From Marinobacter algicola DG893 (GTDB lineage: Bacteria; Pseudomonadota; Gammaproteobacteria; Pseudomonadales; Oleiphilaceae), in the NCBI RefSeq assembly GCF_000170835.1, contig NZ_ABCP01000012.1, forward strand, positions 1 through 64,000: a stretch of 64,000 bases of DNA. The letters are read 5' to 3'. The translations under genes and the position numbers were made by a program. How positions within the stretch are numbered: position 1 is the stretch's first letter; each line of letters starts with the position of its first letter. The notes beneath the pieces are model-generated. The model ran no database searches and had not been told where the DNA came from. It was given only the letters and a program-made list of their open reading frames with translations. Positions 23,996-32,421 of this stretch are shown here, one piece after another.

Positions 23996-24991
23996 GTGGC
24001 AGAGTATCGTCAGGGATTGCCCTGGAATCAGGAGGCCGGAGAACGCAAGCGCTTGTTTGCGGTTGCTACCCTCGTGGTCCCGCTGTTCCTTGTGGCGGCT
24101 GCGTACATCACCTGGGTAGAGTTACCGGAGCAGGACCGCAAAGAGCGTGAAGCCCTGCCGCCGCAATTGGCCAAGCTGATTGTTGAGAAACAGGAACCGC
24201 CACCACCCCCGGAACTGAAAACGCCAGAACCCGAGCCTGAGCCCGAAAAACCGGAACCGGAAGAGCAACCCGTTGCCGAGCCCGAACCCGTGCCCCAGCC
24301 GCCGGCGCCAGAGCCTGAGCCCGAACCGGAGCCAGAACCCCAGGTGGCGGAGAAGCCGGAGCCCACACAGCAGGACGTCGAAAAAGCCCGGGAAAAAGCA
24401 AAGAACACCGGTATCCTGGCCATGGGCGATGAGCTCTCCAAGCTGAGTGCCTTGGGCAAATCTGTCAAACTGGACACCCCGTCAACCGTCACAACGGCCG
24501 AACCAATCGCCCGCAAGACCGGCGATACCCTGGCACAGAAGGCCAACACCGGCCGCAGCTCCGGCGTCGATGAATCCGGCCTGACCCGCGAAACCCGCGA
24601 GGTTGCGCTGGCGGAACGGCAACGAGCACAGGTGGAGGAAGCGGAAGAAGTGGTCGCCCAGGCTAAAGCTGCTGAGCGCGAGCAACAGGCCGCTGCCAGC
24701 AAGCGCAGCCGCGAAGAGCTCCGCCGCACCATGGACGCCAACAAATCGGCCATCTACAGCATTTACAACCGCGAACTGCGCCGCAAACCCTCACTGCAGG
24801 GCAGCGTAACGCCGGAACTGGTGATTGAAGAGAGTGGGGCGGTCTCAAGCTGCTCGGTGGTTGAATCCACCCTGAACGAGCCAGCCCTTGAAAAGAAGAT
24901 CTGCAACCGCCTTCGATTGGTGGATTTCGGCGCCCGCCCGGGTGTCGACAGGACGACTATCCGCTATCCGATCGAATTGCTATCTGGTTGA
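23996..24991 (+). CDS. TonB-like protein with AgmX/PglI-type C-terminal domain
   Basis: 331 residues from a GTG two bases after exbD2. One membrane anchor (residues about 20-41) is followed by a Pro/Glu-rich rigid stretch (about 66-122), a charged helical region (about 180-245) and a C-terminal domain (about 250-331). That domain has paired cysteines (SSCSVVES and KKICNRL), typical of AgmX/PglI and similar TonB-like ends. It would span the periplasm and pass motor force to outer-membrane partners. Compared with Myxococcus GltJ/AgmX it lacks the cytoplasmic zinc-ribbon, FHA or GYF part, so a link to an MglA-type GTPase is not expected. Last gene before a strong hairpin. Confidence 0.85.
   Translation: MAEYRQGLPWNQEAGERKRLFAVATLVVPLFLVAAAYITWVELPEQDRKEREALPPQLAKLIVEKQEPPPPPELKTPEPEPEPEKPEPEEQPVAEPEPVPQPPAPEPEPEPEPEPQVAEKPEPTQQDVEKAREKAKNTGILAMGDELSKLSALGKSVKLDTPSTVTTAEPIARKTGDTLAQKANTGRSSGVDESGLTRETREVALAERQRAQVEEAEEVVAQAKAAEREQQAAASKRSREELRRTMDANKSAIYSIYNRELRRKPSLQGSVTPELVIEESGAVSSCSVVESTLNEPALEKKICNRLRLVDFGARPGVDRTTIRYPIELLSG
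24190..24367 (+). repeat. Low-complexity Pro-Glu codon repeat inside the TonB-like gene
   Basis: Repeated GAGCC/GAACC codons encode alternating Glu-Pro and Lys-Pro dipeptides. Such stretches form stiff extended rods in TonB proteins; at about 57 residues it could cover most of the periplasmic width. The DNA repetition makes this stretch prone to length change. Confidence 0.75.
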
Positions 24992-25011
24992 ACGGACGTT
25001 ATTGGCTACCG

Positions 25012-25035
25012 AGTCCCGGCCACCAGGCCGGGACT
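25012..25035 (+). terminator. Hairpin after the ExbBD-TonB genes
   Basis: A perfect 10-bp inverted repeat, AGTCCCGGCC and GGCCGGGACT with a four-base loop, starts about 20 bases past the stop of the TonB-like gene and just before the convergent GFA-type gene. There is no T-run on either side, so it may act as a Rho-dependent stop or an RNA-stabilising stem; its placement between convergent genes fits a bidirectional role. Confidence 0.5.
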
Positions 25036-25051
25036 AACCTGCAATTAGCGA

Positions 25052-25429
25052 TCAGCGGCGATCGGACGAGTGGTTGATGCCATCCGTGGTAGGAATATCG
25101 CCCAACTCAAAGGGGTTCACCCCCTCTATACACGCCACGTTCACCCCAAACTGATTCGGGTTTGAGCGCCGTCTATGGTGTGTATAAATCCCGCAGGTAG
25201 AGCAGAAGTAGTGTTCAGCGGTTTTGGTATTGAACTGATAGAGCGTTAAATTCTCTGCACCCTGCAAGATCCTGAAAGCAGCCAGTGGAACCGAGGTGAC
25301 AACAGCACCACGACGCGCGCACATTGAGCAATTGCAGCGGCTCAAGTCCTCAAAACCGTTGGGAAGATCAACTTCGAATTGAACGCTGCCACAGTGGCAG
25401 GTGCCGCAGTTTAAGCCTCGTACGTCCAT
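25052..25429 (-). CDS. GFA-family (Mss4-fold) zinc protein
   Basis: 125 residues. Zinc ligands of the glutathione-dependent formaldehyde-activating (GFA) fold are in place: CHCGS near residue 12, RCNCSMC near 32-37 and CSTCGIY near 77-82. The family name comes from one enzyme that binds S-hydroxymethylglutathione; most members have no known substrate. Start ATG at 25429 has GGAG ten bases upstream. It stands alone on the minus strand, convergent with the TonB-like gene, and seems unrelated to it. Confidence 0.85.
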   Translation of the reverse strand: MDVRGLNCGTCHCGSVQFEVDLPNGFEDLSRCNCSMCARRGAVVTSVPLAAFRILQGAENLTLYQFNTKTAEHYFCSTCGIYTHHRRRSNPNQFGVNVACIEGVNPFELGDIPTTDGINHSSDRR

Positions 25430-25515
25430 GTTGGGCGAACTCCTTATCTAAATCAAAGCGTTGAATTTCTGACAATCGAATCCCTGGACGAACTTGAGAG
25501 TGGTTTTGCTCAAGG

Positions 25516-25788
25516 TTACCACCCCCACCAACGCTCGACCTTGAGGATGCCACGCCAGATACTGCCAAGAATAGACGGAAACAGTTGCGGGAGTATCAAC
25601 GCTGTCACGGCGAACACGATGATACAGGTGAAAAGATAGTTACTGCTGAGAAAACCACCCGAGTAAGCCAGTTGCTTGTTTACCCCGAGCCAGATGAATG
25701 CTGCTGTGGGCACGGAGAAAAATAGAGATGCAAAGAGGCCAATCAATCTTGTTTCAATTGGCCCACCTTGGCTGCGCTTCCTTGCCAT
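25516..25788 (-). CDS. Small two-span membrane protein, unknown
   Basis: 90 residues with two hydrophobic segments (about 14-36 and 50-75) and basic ends, predicting an inner-membrane protein. No family is recognised. It precedes the GFA gene on the same strand by about 90 bases and follows the toxin-antitoxin pair; a short accessory gene of doubtful function. Coding is supported only by the continuous membrane-protein pattern. Confidence 0.5.
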   Translation of the reverse strand: MARKRSQGGPIETRLIGLFASLFFSVPTAAFIWLGVNKQLAYSGGFLSSNYLFTCIIVFAVTALILPQLFPSILGSIWRGILKVERWWGW

Positions 25789-25878
25789 TTTTTGTGACTA
25801 CTCCTTGTGTATTATGCCCGACATCACCGATTGCAAACCGCAACATAGCGAAGGGTTTGGCAGCGGTGCATGGCTTGG

Positions 25879-26178
25879 CTATGTTTCGCTTTGTGGTAAG
25901 TCAAGCTGCCTCTCACTCCGCCAGACTCGTATGAGCACAACCTCTTTCGCCTGCCTGAGATAGACAACCCGAAATGGTGCGTGAATAAATTCGCGAATAT
26001 GATCCAGGCTGAATTCAGGAACGACTCGGCCAGCATCGGGGTGGGTTTGAAGCATCCCACAGTGCTTCAGGATAGCAGCCACGATATCATCACCAATATG
26101 TGGCACATCCTGCTCTCTGTAATACGTCTGAATAGCCTGTAAGTCCTCAAGAGCGGACTGTGCGATGCGTAATTCCAT
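25879..26178 (-). CDS. ParE/RelE-type toxin
   Basis: 99 residues. MELRIAQSALEDLQAIQTYY is the characteristic first strand and helix of ParE/RelE toxins, and the end (FRVVYLRQAKEVVLIRVWRSER) is the usual strand pair with a final Arg. Its ATG is directly adjacent to the antitoxin stop, so the pair is translated together. ParE-type members poison DNA gyrase and RelE-type members cut mRNA on the ribosome; this sequence looks closer to ParE, but I would not decide. Expression is presumably repressed by the antitoxin at the palindromes near 26472-26502. Confidence 0.85.
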   Translation of the reverse strand: MELRIAQSALEDLQAIQTYYREQDVPHIGDDIVAAILKHCGMLQTHPDAGRVVPEFSLDHIREFIHAPFRVVYLRQAKEVVLIRVWRSERQLDLPQSET

Positions 26179-26448
26179 TTACTTGATGCCCAACGCTGTC
26201 TTGGCGTCCTCCAGCGATACGGTGTTGCCTTCGCGAACATCCATAAGGCCTTGCGCCACAGCCTTCACAAACCGCAATTCCTCGGCGGTTCTCTCATAAT
26301 CCTCGAGCCCCTGAACAACCGCTATGCCTCGGCCACGACTGGTAAGCAGGATCGGGCGATGCGTATCCTGCGCCCGGCCAACCACCTTTCCGGGATTGAT
26401 TTTCAGGTCTGAAAGAGGAATAACATCTTCGGAAAATTTCACATGCAT
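26179..26448 (-). CDS. Phd/YefM-type antitoxin
   Basis: 89 residues. The N-terminal half (IPLSDLKINPGKVVGRAQDT, RPILLTSRGRGIAVVQGLEDYE) is the Phd/YefM DNA-binding fold, and the C-terminal half is the flexible toxin-binding helix. As usual for type II systems the antitoxin gene comes first, abuts the toxin gene and should repress its own promoter. Palindromes 24-54 bases upstream of its start codon are likely operators. Confidence 0.87.
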   Translation of the reverse strand: MHVKFSEDVIPLSDLKINPGKVVGRAQDTHRPILLTSRGRGIAVVQGLEDYERTAEELRFVKAVAQGLMDVREGNTVSLEDAKTALGIK

Positions 26449-26471
26449 AGTGATTACCTAACCAACGAAAT

Positions 26472-26502
26472 GGTACTATTAATAGCACCAGTTAATAGGT
26501 GC
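26472..26502. promoter_or_regulatory. Overlapping palindromes upstream of the antitoxin gene
   Basis: GGTACTATTAATAGCACC (26472-26489) is a palindrome with one mismatched pair. Its right half, GCACC at 26485-26489, also pairs with GGTGC at 26498-26502 across an AT-rich spacer. Overlapping inverted repeats close to an antitoxin start codon are the usual operator design for Phd/YefM repressors; the AT-rich centre may also hold the -10 element. Confidence 0.55.
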
Positions 26503-26519
26503 GGTCAAAAAACGTAACG

Positions 26520-26762
26520 AGGCTGTTGAAAAAACTGTTTCTGAGCTGTTCCCACCGCCTGATTCCCGTAAATTTTTTCGCGGCCGAATATCGCGATTCC
26601 AGTGTTCGCTGTCAGTTTCGGCCCTTAGCTCGCCTACGCTGCTTTCGAAAATCCGGCTAACCCTTGATTCAAATAGAGTTAGCCGGGAATTCGTTGTATT
26701 GCCAGAAATCATGGTCAGAACGATCATTTTTCTGGACTCCAATAAGCGGTATACCGGAATGC
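26520..26762. other. Gene-free segment with hairpin, possible repeat remnant
   Basis: Part of the only gene-free stretch above 300 bases (26449-26762). It contains CCGGCTAAC at 26653-26661 pairing with GTTAGCCGG at 26678-26686 (loop of 16), and GGCTGTTGAAAAAACTG at about 26521-26537, which resembles the ends of some insertion sequences. No transposase fragment is recognisable. The stretch stays open in one minus-strand frame, which runs on into the symporter gene, but shows no protein-like pattern. Confidence 0.35.
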
Positions 26763-28133
26763 TTATTGCTCGTTCCGCCGCAAAACCAACGCTATCCCCA
26801 CACTGACCACAGAGGAAGCGACCAGCGCACCAACGAACGGCGCCAGGGTAGGAATGCCACCGGGGAAACTGGCGGCGAGAAGGCCCGCCGTCAGGCTGCC
26901 ACCGGTCACCCAGCCAGGAATAATAGCGCCTACCAAGCCAGCAAGGCCACCGAATACGGCTGCGGTGGTGGTCATGCGTTTCCAAAGCCCCATCAATACC
27001 GGTATTACCGCCGTCGCGCAGAGCAGGTCGGCGATCAGGAACAGTCTCAGTACCGAGACACCCTGGAGTGCCACAATCACCACAGGAATCATCAGGAGGA
27101 CGGTTACCCATCGTGCGGAGGTGATGGAAAGGCCCTGTTTCTCGGTTACTGCCAGGGAGGCGAGGGCGTTCTGGAGTGTGTCCACGGACGAGGCGACTAA
27201 CGTGAGGGCCAGCACCAGGGCGGGAATCGTCAGCCATGCGGGGGCACCGGACAGCAGCGCAAAGAACGGAATGGGGGGAGAGCCCAGATCCGCGCCGCTC
27301 ATGGCGGCGGCGATGCCGAGGCCGCCGACGACGGCAACCACGATAATGGTGACCAGGCCGCCCAACAAGGCGCCGCTACGTAGCGCCGAGATATCGCGGG
27401 CGGACCACAGGCGCTGCCAGTAGCCCTGGTGGAACAGGTTGGCGGCGGTTACGGCGATCACCAGTGTCAGGGCTACGCCCAGGGCACTGCCTACTGGCGC
27501 GGAAGGGGCGTCAGCCATTTGCAGTTCCGGTAGCCGGTCCATTGCCACGAACCCGACAATGGCCAGTAGCCCGATCAGCAGGAACGCCTGCCACTGGTCC
27601 GTGACGATGCTGGCTCGCAGACCACCCCAGGTGGTGTAGATGAGTGTGGCAACGGCCACGCCAAGCACCGCAAGGTTTCCGTTCACGCCTGATAGCAAGG
27701 AGGTGATGGCGCCGATGGCGGTGAGTTCGGCGGTCAGGAAACACAGCATGTAGAGCACGGAGATCAGCGACACATAGCGGCGAACCGATGTGCCGTAGCA
27801 GGCCTGGGCGAATTCTCCAATGCTGCGTCCCTCGGGCAGGTAACGGCGAATGGCCGGGCCACAGAAAGCGAAAACGATAAAGGGCAGGGCAGCGCCGAGG
27901 GCGTAGCCGGCCAGTGCCACGGGGCCCATCAGGGCTCCGACTTCCGGAGGGGCGAAGAGTATCCAGCCGCCCATGCCCGACGCCAGGAAGGATAGCCCGA
28001 GTGCCCGGGCGCCCTGACTGTTGCGGGCTGTCACGAAATCATCCAGGCCGCCATCGGCCAGGCGCGCCCGCAGTCCCAGCCAGGTGAACAGAATGAGTGC
28101 AGCCGCCAGGGCAGCTACCGTGGTGTAGAGCAT
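26763..28133 (-). CDS. Sodium:solute symporter family protein
   Basis: 456 residues, almost entirely hydrophobic, with about 12-13 membrane segments in the SSF (SLC5-type) pattern. Segments recalling the family are SFLASGMGGWILFAPPEVG near residue 48, IYTTWGGLRASIVTDQWQ near 165 (a highly conserved SSF stretch) and LASSVDTLQNALASLAV near 310. It should import a small solute with sodium; proline, acetate, pantothenate and others are all possible and the sequence does not decide. The gene stands alone, divergent from the DksA-type gene. A small palindrome (CGGTATACCG) overlaps the region just after its stop. Confidence 0.85.
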   Translation of the reverse strand: MLYTTVAALAAALILFTWLGLRARLADGGLDDFVTARNSQGARALGLSFLASGMGGWILFAPPEVGALMGPVALAGYALGAALPFIVFAFCGPAIRRYLPEGRSIGEFAQACYGTSVRRYVSLISVLYMLCFLTAELTAIGAITSLLSGVNGNLAVLGVAVATLIYTTWGGLRASIVTDQWQAFLLIGLLAIVGFVAMDRLPELQMADAPSAPVGSALGVALTLVIAVTAANLFHQGYWQRLWSARDISALRSGALLGGLVTIIVVAVVGGLGIAAAMSGADLGSPPIPFFALLSGAPAWLTIPALVLALTLVASSVDTLQNALASLAVTEKQGLSITSARWVTVLLMIPVVIVALQGVSVLRLFLIADLLCATAVIPVLMGLWKRMTTTAAVFGGLAGLVGAIIPGWVTGGSLTAGLLAASFPGGIPTLAPFVGALVASSVVSVGIALVLRRNEQ

Positions 28134-28194
28134 GGTGTGTTTCTCCGTTAATCATAAAGCCGGGAATAGTGACATATTCCACGCGGCGCTGCGA

Positions 28195-28224
28195 TTGACT
28201 GTCTGTCTTATGCTTTACTGTAGT
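28195..28224 (+). promoter_or_regulatory. Candidate sigma-70 promoter for the DksA-type gene
   Basis: TTGACT at 28195-28200 and TGTAGT at 28219-28224 with an 18-base spacer, 44 bases before the chosen ATG. The -35 is good and the -10 weak; TACTGT one or two bases earlier is an alternative -10. Confidence 0.4.
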
Positions 28225-28267
28225 AAGTCATCATCCGGAATTGAACCGACGGGGGAGGCCCCACCCA

Positions 28268-28588
28268 ATGAGTAATCGCAAATCGGAACTGGAAACCCTG
28301 CGCGCCGACCTTAAGGCACGCCTGTCAAAGTATGAGGCCCATCAGCATCGCCAGGGAGGCGCGCTGGAGAAAGACTTCGAAGAACAGGCCGTGCAGACCC
28401 AGAACGACGAAGTGGTCGATTCGCTGGAAACGGAAACCCGCAACGAGCTGGCCCAGATCGAACACGCCCTTGAACGCCTGGCTGAGGGGCTCGGGGGCGA
28501 ATGTGAAGGGTGCGGCGAAGACATTGATCCACGGCGCCTGCAGGTATTGCCCTATACCACTGTCTGCGTGAAGTGCGCCGAAGATTGA
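28268..28588 (+). CDS. DksA/TraR-type zinc-finger protein
   Basis: 106 residues from the ATG at 28268. A TTG at 28241 would add nine residues, but the GGGGGAGG sequence downstream of it is better placed for the ATG. A helical hairpin (residues about 1-70, with NDEVVDSLETETRNELAQIE near the tip region) is followed by a four-cysteine zinc finger, CEGC and CVKC, at the C-terminus. This is the layout of short DksA/TraR/YbiI proteins that bind the RNA polymerase secondary channel. The size fits short paralogues and not DksA itself (about 150 residues). Divergent from the symporter gene, convergent with the large regulator gene. Confidence 0.82.
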   Translation: MSNRKSELETLRADLKARLSKYEAHQHRQGGALEKDFEEQAVQTQNDEVVDSLETETRNELAQIEHALERLAEGLGGECEGCGEDIDPRRLQVLPYTTVCVKCAED

Positions 28589-28601
28589 CCCGTAATTACT
28601 A

Positions 28602-31367
28602 TCACTCTCCCTGAATCTTGCTGAGCAGGTCTTTGGCCAGTTCAATGGCTTCTGACCGATGGCTGATGTTCTGCTTCTGGTAGAGGCTGCGAATGTGCGT
28701 CTTCACCGTCGTGGATGCGACTTTCAGGTGTTCGGCAATCTGGTCATTCGACAGGCCGGCATGAATCAGGCTGAGTATCTGCCATTCCCGGCGGGTTAGC
28801 GGTGATGTGCGGATCAGTTCCGGCACATCCGGCCGGTCGATAATATCCTGGATGATGGCCTCATCCAGGGAAATCCGGATGGCGCGGCTGAAATCCCGTT
28901 GTTGTTGCGCCAACTGGATCAGGCGTTCCGCCCGCTGCAATTCCATGCCGTCAATGGCTTCGTCATTGATCAGTGCTTTCAGGATCACGATCAATACCTT
29001 GCCCATACGCAGGAAGCTGCCAACGGCCCCGGTGGTGCTTGCCAGTTGGAGCGCGGCGACCATGTGCTTCAGGGCGTTCTCTCGGTCTTCGGTGTCCCAG
29101 TAGAGTAGCGCCAGCGCGATATGGTTGCGGTTGAGGTCGGTTTTAAGTCCCACTTCTTCCGCTATGGCTTGCAGTCCTGTAAGCAGAGGCTGCGCCTTGC
29201 TGTACAGCCCCAGGCTCATGTAAGCCCGAGCCCGGTTGCGACCGTTGCACTGATTGAAGTGGTTGGTCGCCGTGGTGGGGTCGACGGGCGGTGCGATGGT
29301 CAGCCAGCGTTGTATGGCTTCCCGGTCCCGAACCGCATCCCAGTACGCGAGCATGGTGGCATGGGCATTGGCGACCCAGTCCAAATGATAGTCGCCGGAG
29401 GCAAGCATCTTCTGCATCTTGGCGATGTAGTCCGCACAGAGGCTTTGCCGGCCCCTGGCATGGGCCACCTTGGCCAGCGATGTATAGCTTTGCACGTACC
29501 AGCGCTCGCCCTGGGCTTCCAGGATCTCGATGCCCTGGAGCGCACACCGCTCAGCATTTTCCAGATGGTGCCATTCCCACATGATCTGGCTGCGGATGCG
29601 GAACAGGAATTCCAGTATCGGCAGGTGGTTGAGGTGATTTTCCTCGGCGTACTGGAAGCCCCGTTCCTGGATGTTGTAGGCCTTCTGCAACAAGCCCATG
29701 GCAACGCTGATTTCAGACTGCTGACACAGCGCCCAGATGACGTTCTGGTGGGCCTGGTGAGCCCGGGCAAGGTGTTCGGTTTCCTGCATGCGGGCGAGGG
29801 CTTCTTCCAGTTCCCCTTGCACAAACAGCGCTTCCCCAATCACCGAGGCCGCTGCAACCCGGGAAGTGGGAAGGTAGCGGGCTTCCTGGTCGATAGCCTC
29901 CCGGGCCAGTGCCAGGGCGCGCTCTCCATCCCCGTAATTCATGGCGACCTGGGCACGAATGGCACTGAACTCACCATGCACGGCGCGCTGTGTGTCCTCG
30001 GTCATGGATGCTTCCAGACGGGTTTCCGCAGCTGACAACCAGTTTTCAACTTCGTCAAATTTGTATTGGCCCTGGGCCACCCAGGCCCTAAGCAGGGTCA
30101 GTGTTGGATCCTGGGCAATCACATCCTGGGGCAGGGCGTCGAGGCATCGCTGCAGCAGGATAAACTGGCCTTCGGTGAAAAACTTGCGGCCGTGAATGGT
30201 CAATACGCGGGTGATACGGTCCGCGTCGTCGGCGGCGATGGCGTGGCGGGCGGCCTCTTCAGCGTGGTCCAGTTCCAGCCAGGCGTCACTGGCCCGCTGG
30301 TGCAGCTGTTGGCGGTTCTCTTCGGTGGTGCAGGTCAACAGGTGCTGGAGATAGACGGAAAACAGCGGATGGTAGCGGAACCACAGGGCGGAATTGTCCA
30401 CGGGCGTGATAAACAGCCCCATGGAGAGAAGGCTGCTTAGCAGGGCCTGGCCGTTGCTGTCGTCCATAACCCGCATGACCATCCGCGCGTTGAAGCGGTC
30501 CAGTATGCTGGTTCGTAGCAGGAATGTTCGCTGCTGTTCCGTCAGCCCCTGCCCAACCAGTTCGTCGAAGTAGTCAAAGATGTGCTGGTTGCCGTACTCA
30601 AGCTGATCCACAAAATCGTTGAATTCGATGCTGGTCAGTGCGGACGCGGACAGAAGCTGGAGCGCCGATACCCATCCTTCAACCCGTCTCACCGCCCGCT
30701 CGATGCTTTCCCGCGAAATTTCAAACGGCAATCGGCTGTCGAAGTAGCTCTGTGCTTCGTCGGCACCGAAAGCCAGGTCCCGTGAGGTGATCTCGGTCAT
30801 CCGTCCCTGCATCCTCAGTTGCGCAACGCCAATGGGTGGCACGGTCCGGGTGATCAGGACGAGCGTCAGGCAGGCAGGTTGATGTCGCAGCAGGAAGCGC
30901 AGTGCGTTGTGTATGACTTCGTTGTCAATCAGGTGGTAGTCGTCCAGCACCAGATACAGCGGATCCCCGTCCAGCCCTTCCAGTGGAAGCTCTGCCAGGA
31001 GGTCGGTGAGAAAACTCTCCAGATTGTCGTACCCCTTCTCCTGCAACTTCCTCAGCGTGGCCTTGCAACTGCCGGGAGCCGCAACCTCAAGTGCCTTGGC
31101 CAGATAGCCTGCAAACCGGGCCGGGTCGTTGTCGCCCACTTCCAGGCGATACCAGGCGCTGGTGGCCTCCAGTGCCTCAAGACGGTCCGCCACTGTGGTG
31201 GTTTTGCCATAGCCCGCGGGCGCATGCACCAGAAGCAGGCTTACCGGTTCCAGGCCGTGGAGAAGATCGTTGAATTTTTCCCGGTGTAAAAGGGCGGGTG
31301 GTGGTTGTGGGCTCTGGTTTTTGGCAGCGATGAACGTCAGTTGTCCCGGATTCAGTGTTGTTGTCAT
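28602..31367 (-). CDS. MalT-type LuxR-family transcriptional activator
   Basis: 921 residues, the full length of MalT/AlkS-like (LAL) regulators. Walker A is at residues 48-56 (HAPAGYGKT); VLDDYH near 155 fits Walker B. The middle 500 residues are TPR-like helices that usually bind the inducer. The C-terminal 65 residues form a LuxR helix-turn-helix (LTRREWQILSLIHAGLSNDQ, then STTVKTHIRSLYQK). It is divergent from the four-gene envelope operon at 31.6-36.2 kb, the most likely target. MalT responds to maltotriose and AlkS to alkanes; a MalM-like and a FadL-like gene both lie in the presumed target, so either kind of signal is possible. Confidence 0.9.
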   Translation of the reverse strand: MTTTLNPGQLTFIAAKNQSPQPPPALLHREKFNDLLHGLEPVSLLLVHAPAGYGKTTTVADRLEALEATSAWYRLEVGDNDPARFAGYLAKALEVAAPGSCKATLRKLQEKGYDNLESFLTDLLAELPLEGLDGDPLYLVLDDYHLIDNEVIHNALRFLLRHQPACLTLVLITRTVPPIGVAQLRMQGRMTEITSRDLAFGADEAQSYFDSRLPFEISRESIERAVRRVEGWVSALQLLSASALTSIEFNDFVDQLEYGNQHIFDYFDELVGQGLTEQQRTFLLRTSILDRFNARMVMRVMDDSNGQALLSSLLSMGLFITPVDNSALWFRYHPLFSVYLQHLLTCTTEENRQQLHQRASDAWLELDHAEEAARHAIAADDADRITRVLTIHGRKFFTEGQFILLQRCLDALPQDVIAQDPTLTLLRAWVAQGQYKFDEVENWLSAAETRLEASMTEDTQRAVHGEFSAIRAQVAMNYGDGERALALAREAIDQEARYLPTSRVAAASVIGEALFVQGELEEALARMQETEHLARAHQAHQNVIWALCQQSEISVAMGLLQKAYNIQERGFQYAEENHLNHLPILEFLFRIRSQIMWEWHHLENAERCALQGIEILEAQGERWYVQSYTSLAKVAHARGRQSLCADYIAKMQKMLASGDYHLDWVANAHATMLAYWDAVRDREAIQRWLTIAPPVDPTTATNHFNQCNGRNRARAYMSLGLYSKAQPLLTGLQAIAEEVGLKTDLNRNHIALALLYWDTEDRENALKHMVAALQLASTTGAVGSFLRMGKVLIVILKALINDEAIDGMELQRAERLIQLAQQQRDFSRAIRISLDEAIIQDIIDRPDVPELIRTSPLTRREWQILSLIHAGLSNDQIAEHLKVASTTVKTHIRSLYQKQNISHRSEAIELAKDLLSKIQGE

Positions 31368-31619
31368 CAGGATCTTCAGTAATTGGTGTCAGACAGTGGC
31401 AAGGAATGTGATACCGGCTTTGTGGCTCTGCGTCAACTTCCCGTTGTCGCGATTTGAGGGGCATGAACCAGTTCTCAAAACCGGCAGGGAGGGCCCCTTC
31501 TGCAGCGGCAGATTTGAGGCACAGTTATCTTTCAGGCGTTAGCGATTTCGGTATCTTACCGTAACAAGATGTAACTCGGAAAACGTGATGTCTAATAATA
31601 ACAGGGACTTCGTCTGACC

Positions 31620-32420
31620 ATGCTGCTGGTACTCGCCGGATCCATCCTCTCTTTCACTATGGCCCAGGAGGCGGTCGTCGTGGAGCCTTATGAACAGGGC
31701 ACCATTGTGATTGAGCAGGATTTTGACACCAGCCCCGTTGAGTTGCGGACGGACACCCGCGTTGAACCTCTCGTCGAGCAGAAGTTTCGCAACATTGTTC
31801 GTCAGGCCTACGACTACAGCTGCGGCAGCGCCGCGCTGACCACGGTTCTGAATTTTTACCTCGGTAGAAACCTTGGTGAGCGGCAAGTCATGGAGGGACT
31901 GCTCCACTACGGCGAAAGTGAACGAATCGTCCAGCGCCGCGCTTTTTCGATGCTTGATATGAAGCGCCTGGTCACCGCCCTTGGTTACCCCTCTGGCGGA
32001 TTTCGCGCCACGATTGACGACCTGATTGATCTCGATCACCCGGCCATCGTGCCCATTCAGCACGCGGGTTTCAAACACTTCGTGGTGCTTCGGACCATTC
32101 GCGATGGTCGGGTTTATCTCGCTGATCCGGCGGTCGGCAACATCTCCTTCACACTCGCCCAGTTTGAAGAGAACTGGGACGACAACGTGCTCTTTATTGT
32201 ATTCCCCGGCAGTGACAAGCCGCTGGACTACCTGGAATTGAAAGAAGAAGACCTCCGGTTCGTGGATGACCAGACGATGACGCTGTTGGCGTTACAGAAA
32301 CTACCCGAATTCCATGAATCCACGGAACGCCGGATCAGAAACATGCTGGAGCGCCAGAAGAATAATCCGGACGGCAGCGTTGAGAATACCCGGAAGCAGC
32401 TGTTTTACCGGCGCCATTAA
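31620..32420 (+). CDS. C39-family cysteine peptidase, exported
   Basis: 266 residues. A short hydrophobic N-terminus (no upstream start is possible: three stops precede it in frame) looks like a weak signal sequence ending near TMAQE. The papain-like C39 core has Cys68 in DYSCGSAAL, His153 in FKHFVVL and Asp169 in LADPA. C39 peptidases cleave after double-glycine leaders or act in secretion; FapD of Pseudomonas functional amyloid operons is a stand-alone member of this kind next to an outer-membrane barrel, as here. No leader peptide or amyloid subunit gene is visible nearby. First gene of a four-gene run. Confidence 0.85.
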   Translation: MLLVLAGSILSFTMAQEAVVVEPYEQGTIVIEQDFDTSPVELRTDTRVEPLVEQKFRNIVRQAYDYSCGSAALTTVLNFYLGRNLGERQVMEGLLHYGESERIVQRRAFSMLDMKRLVTALGYPSGGFRATIDDLIDLDHPAIVPIQHAGFKHFVVLRTIRDGRVYLADPAVGNISFTLAQFEENWDDNVLFIVFPGSDKPLDYLELKEEDLRFVDDQTMTLLALQKLPEFHESTERRIRNMLERQKNNPDGSVENTRKQLFYRRH

Positions 32421-32421
32421 C

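Noticed and set aside
26653-26686. Integron attC site
   Set aside because: The inverted cores CCGGCTAAC and GTTAGCCGG do not fit RYYYAAC/GTTRRRY, the element is too short, and no integrase or cassette genes are present.
26479-27237. 252-residue minus-strand reading overlapping the symporter gene
   Set aside because: It runs out of frame through the symporter gene, and its translated part is Arg/Gly-rich shadow sequence; the short N-terminal-like end in the gap has no start signal.
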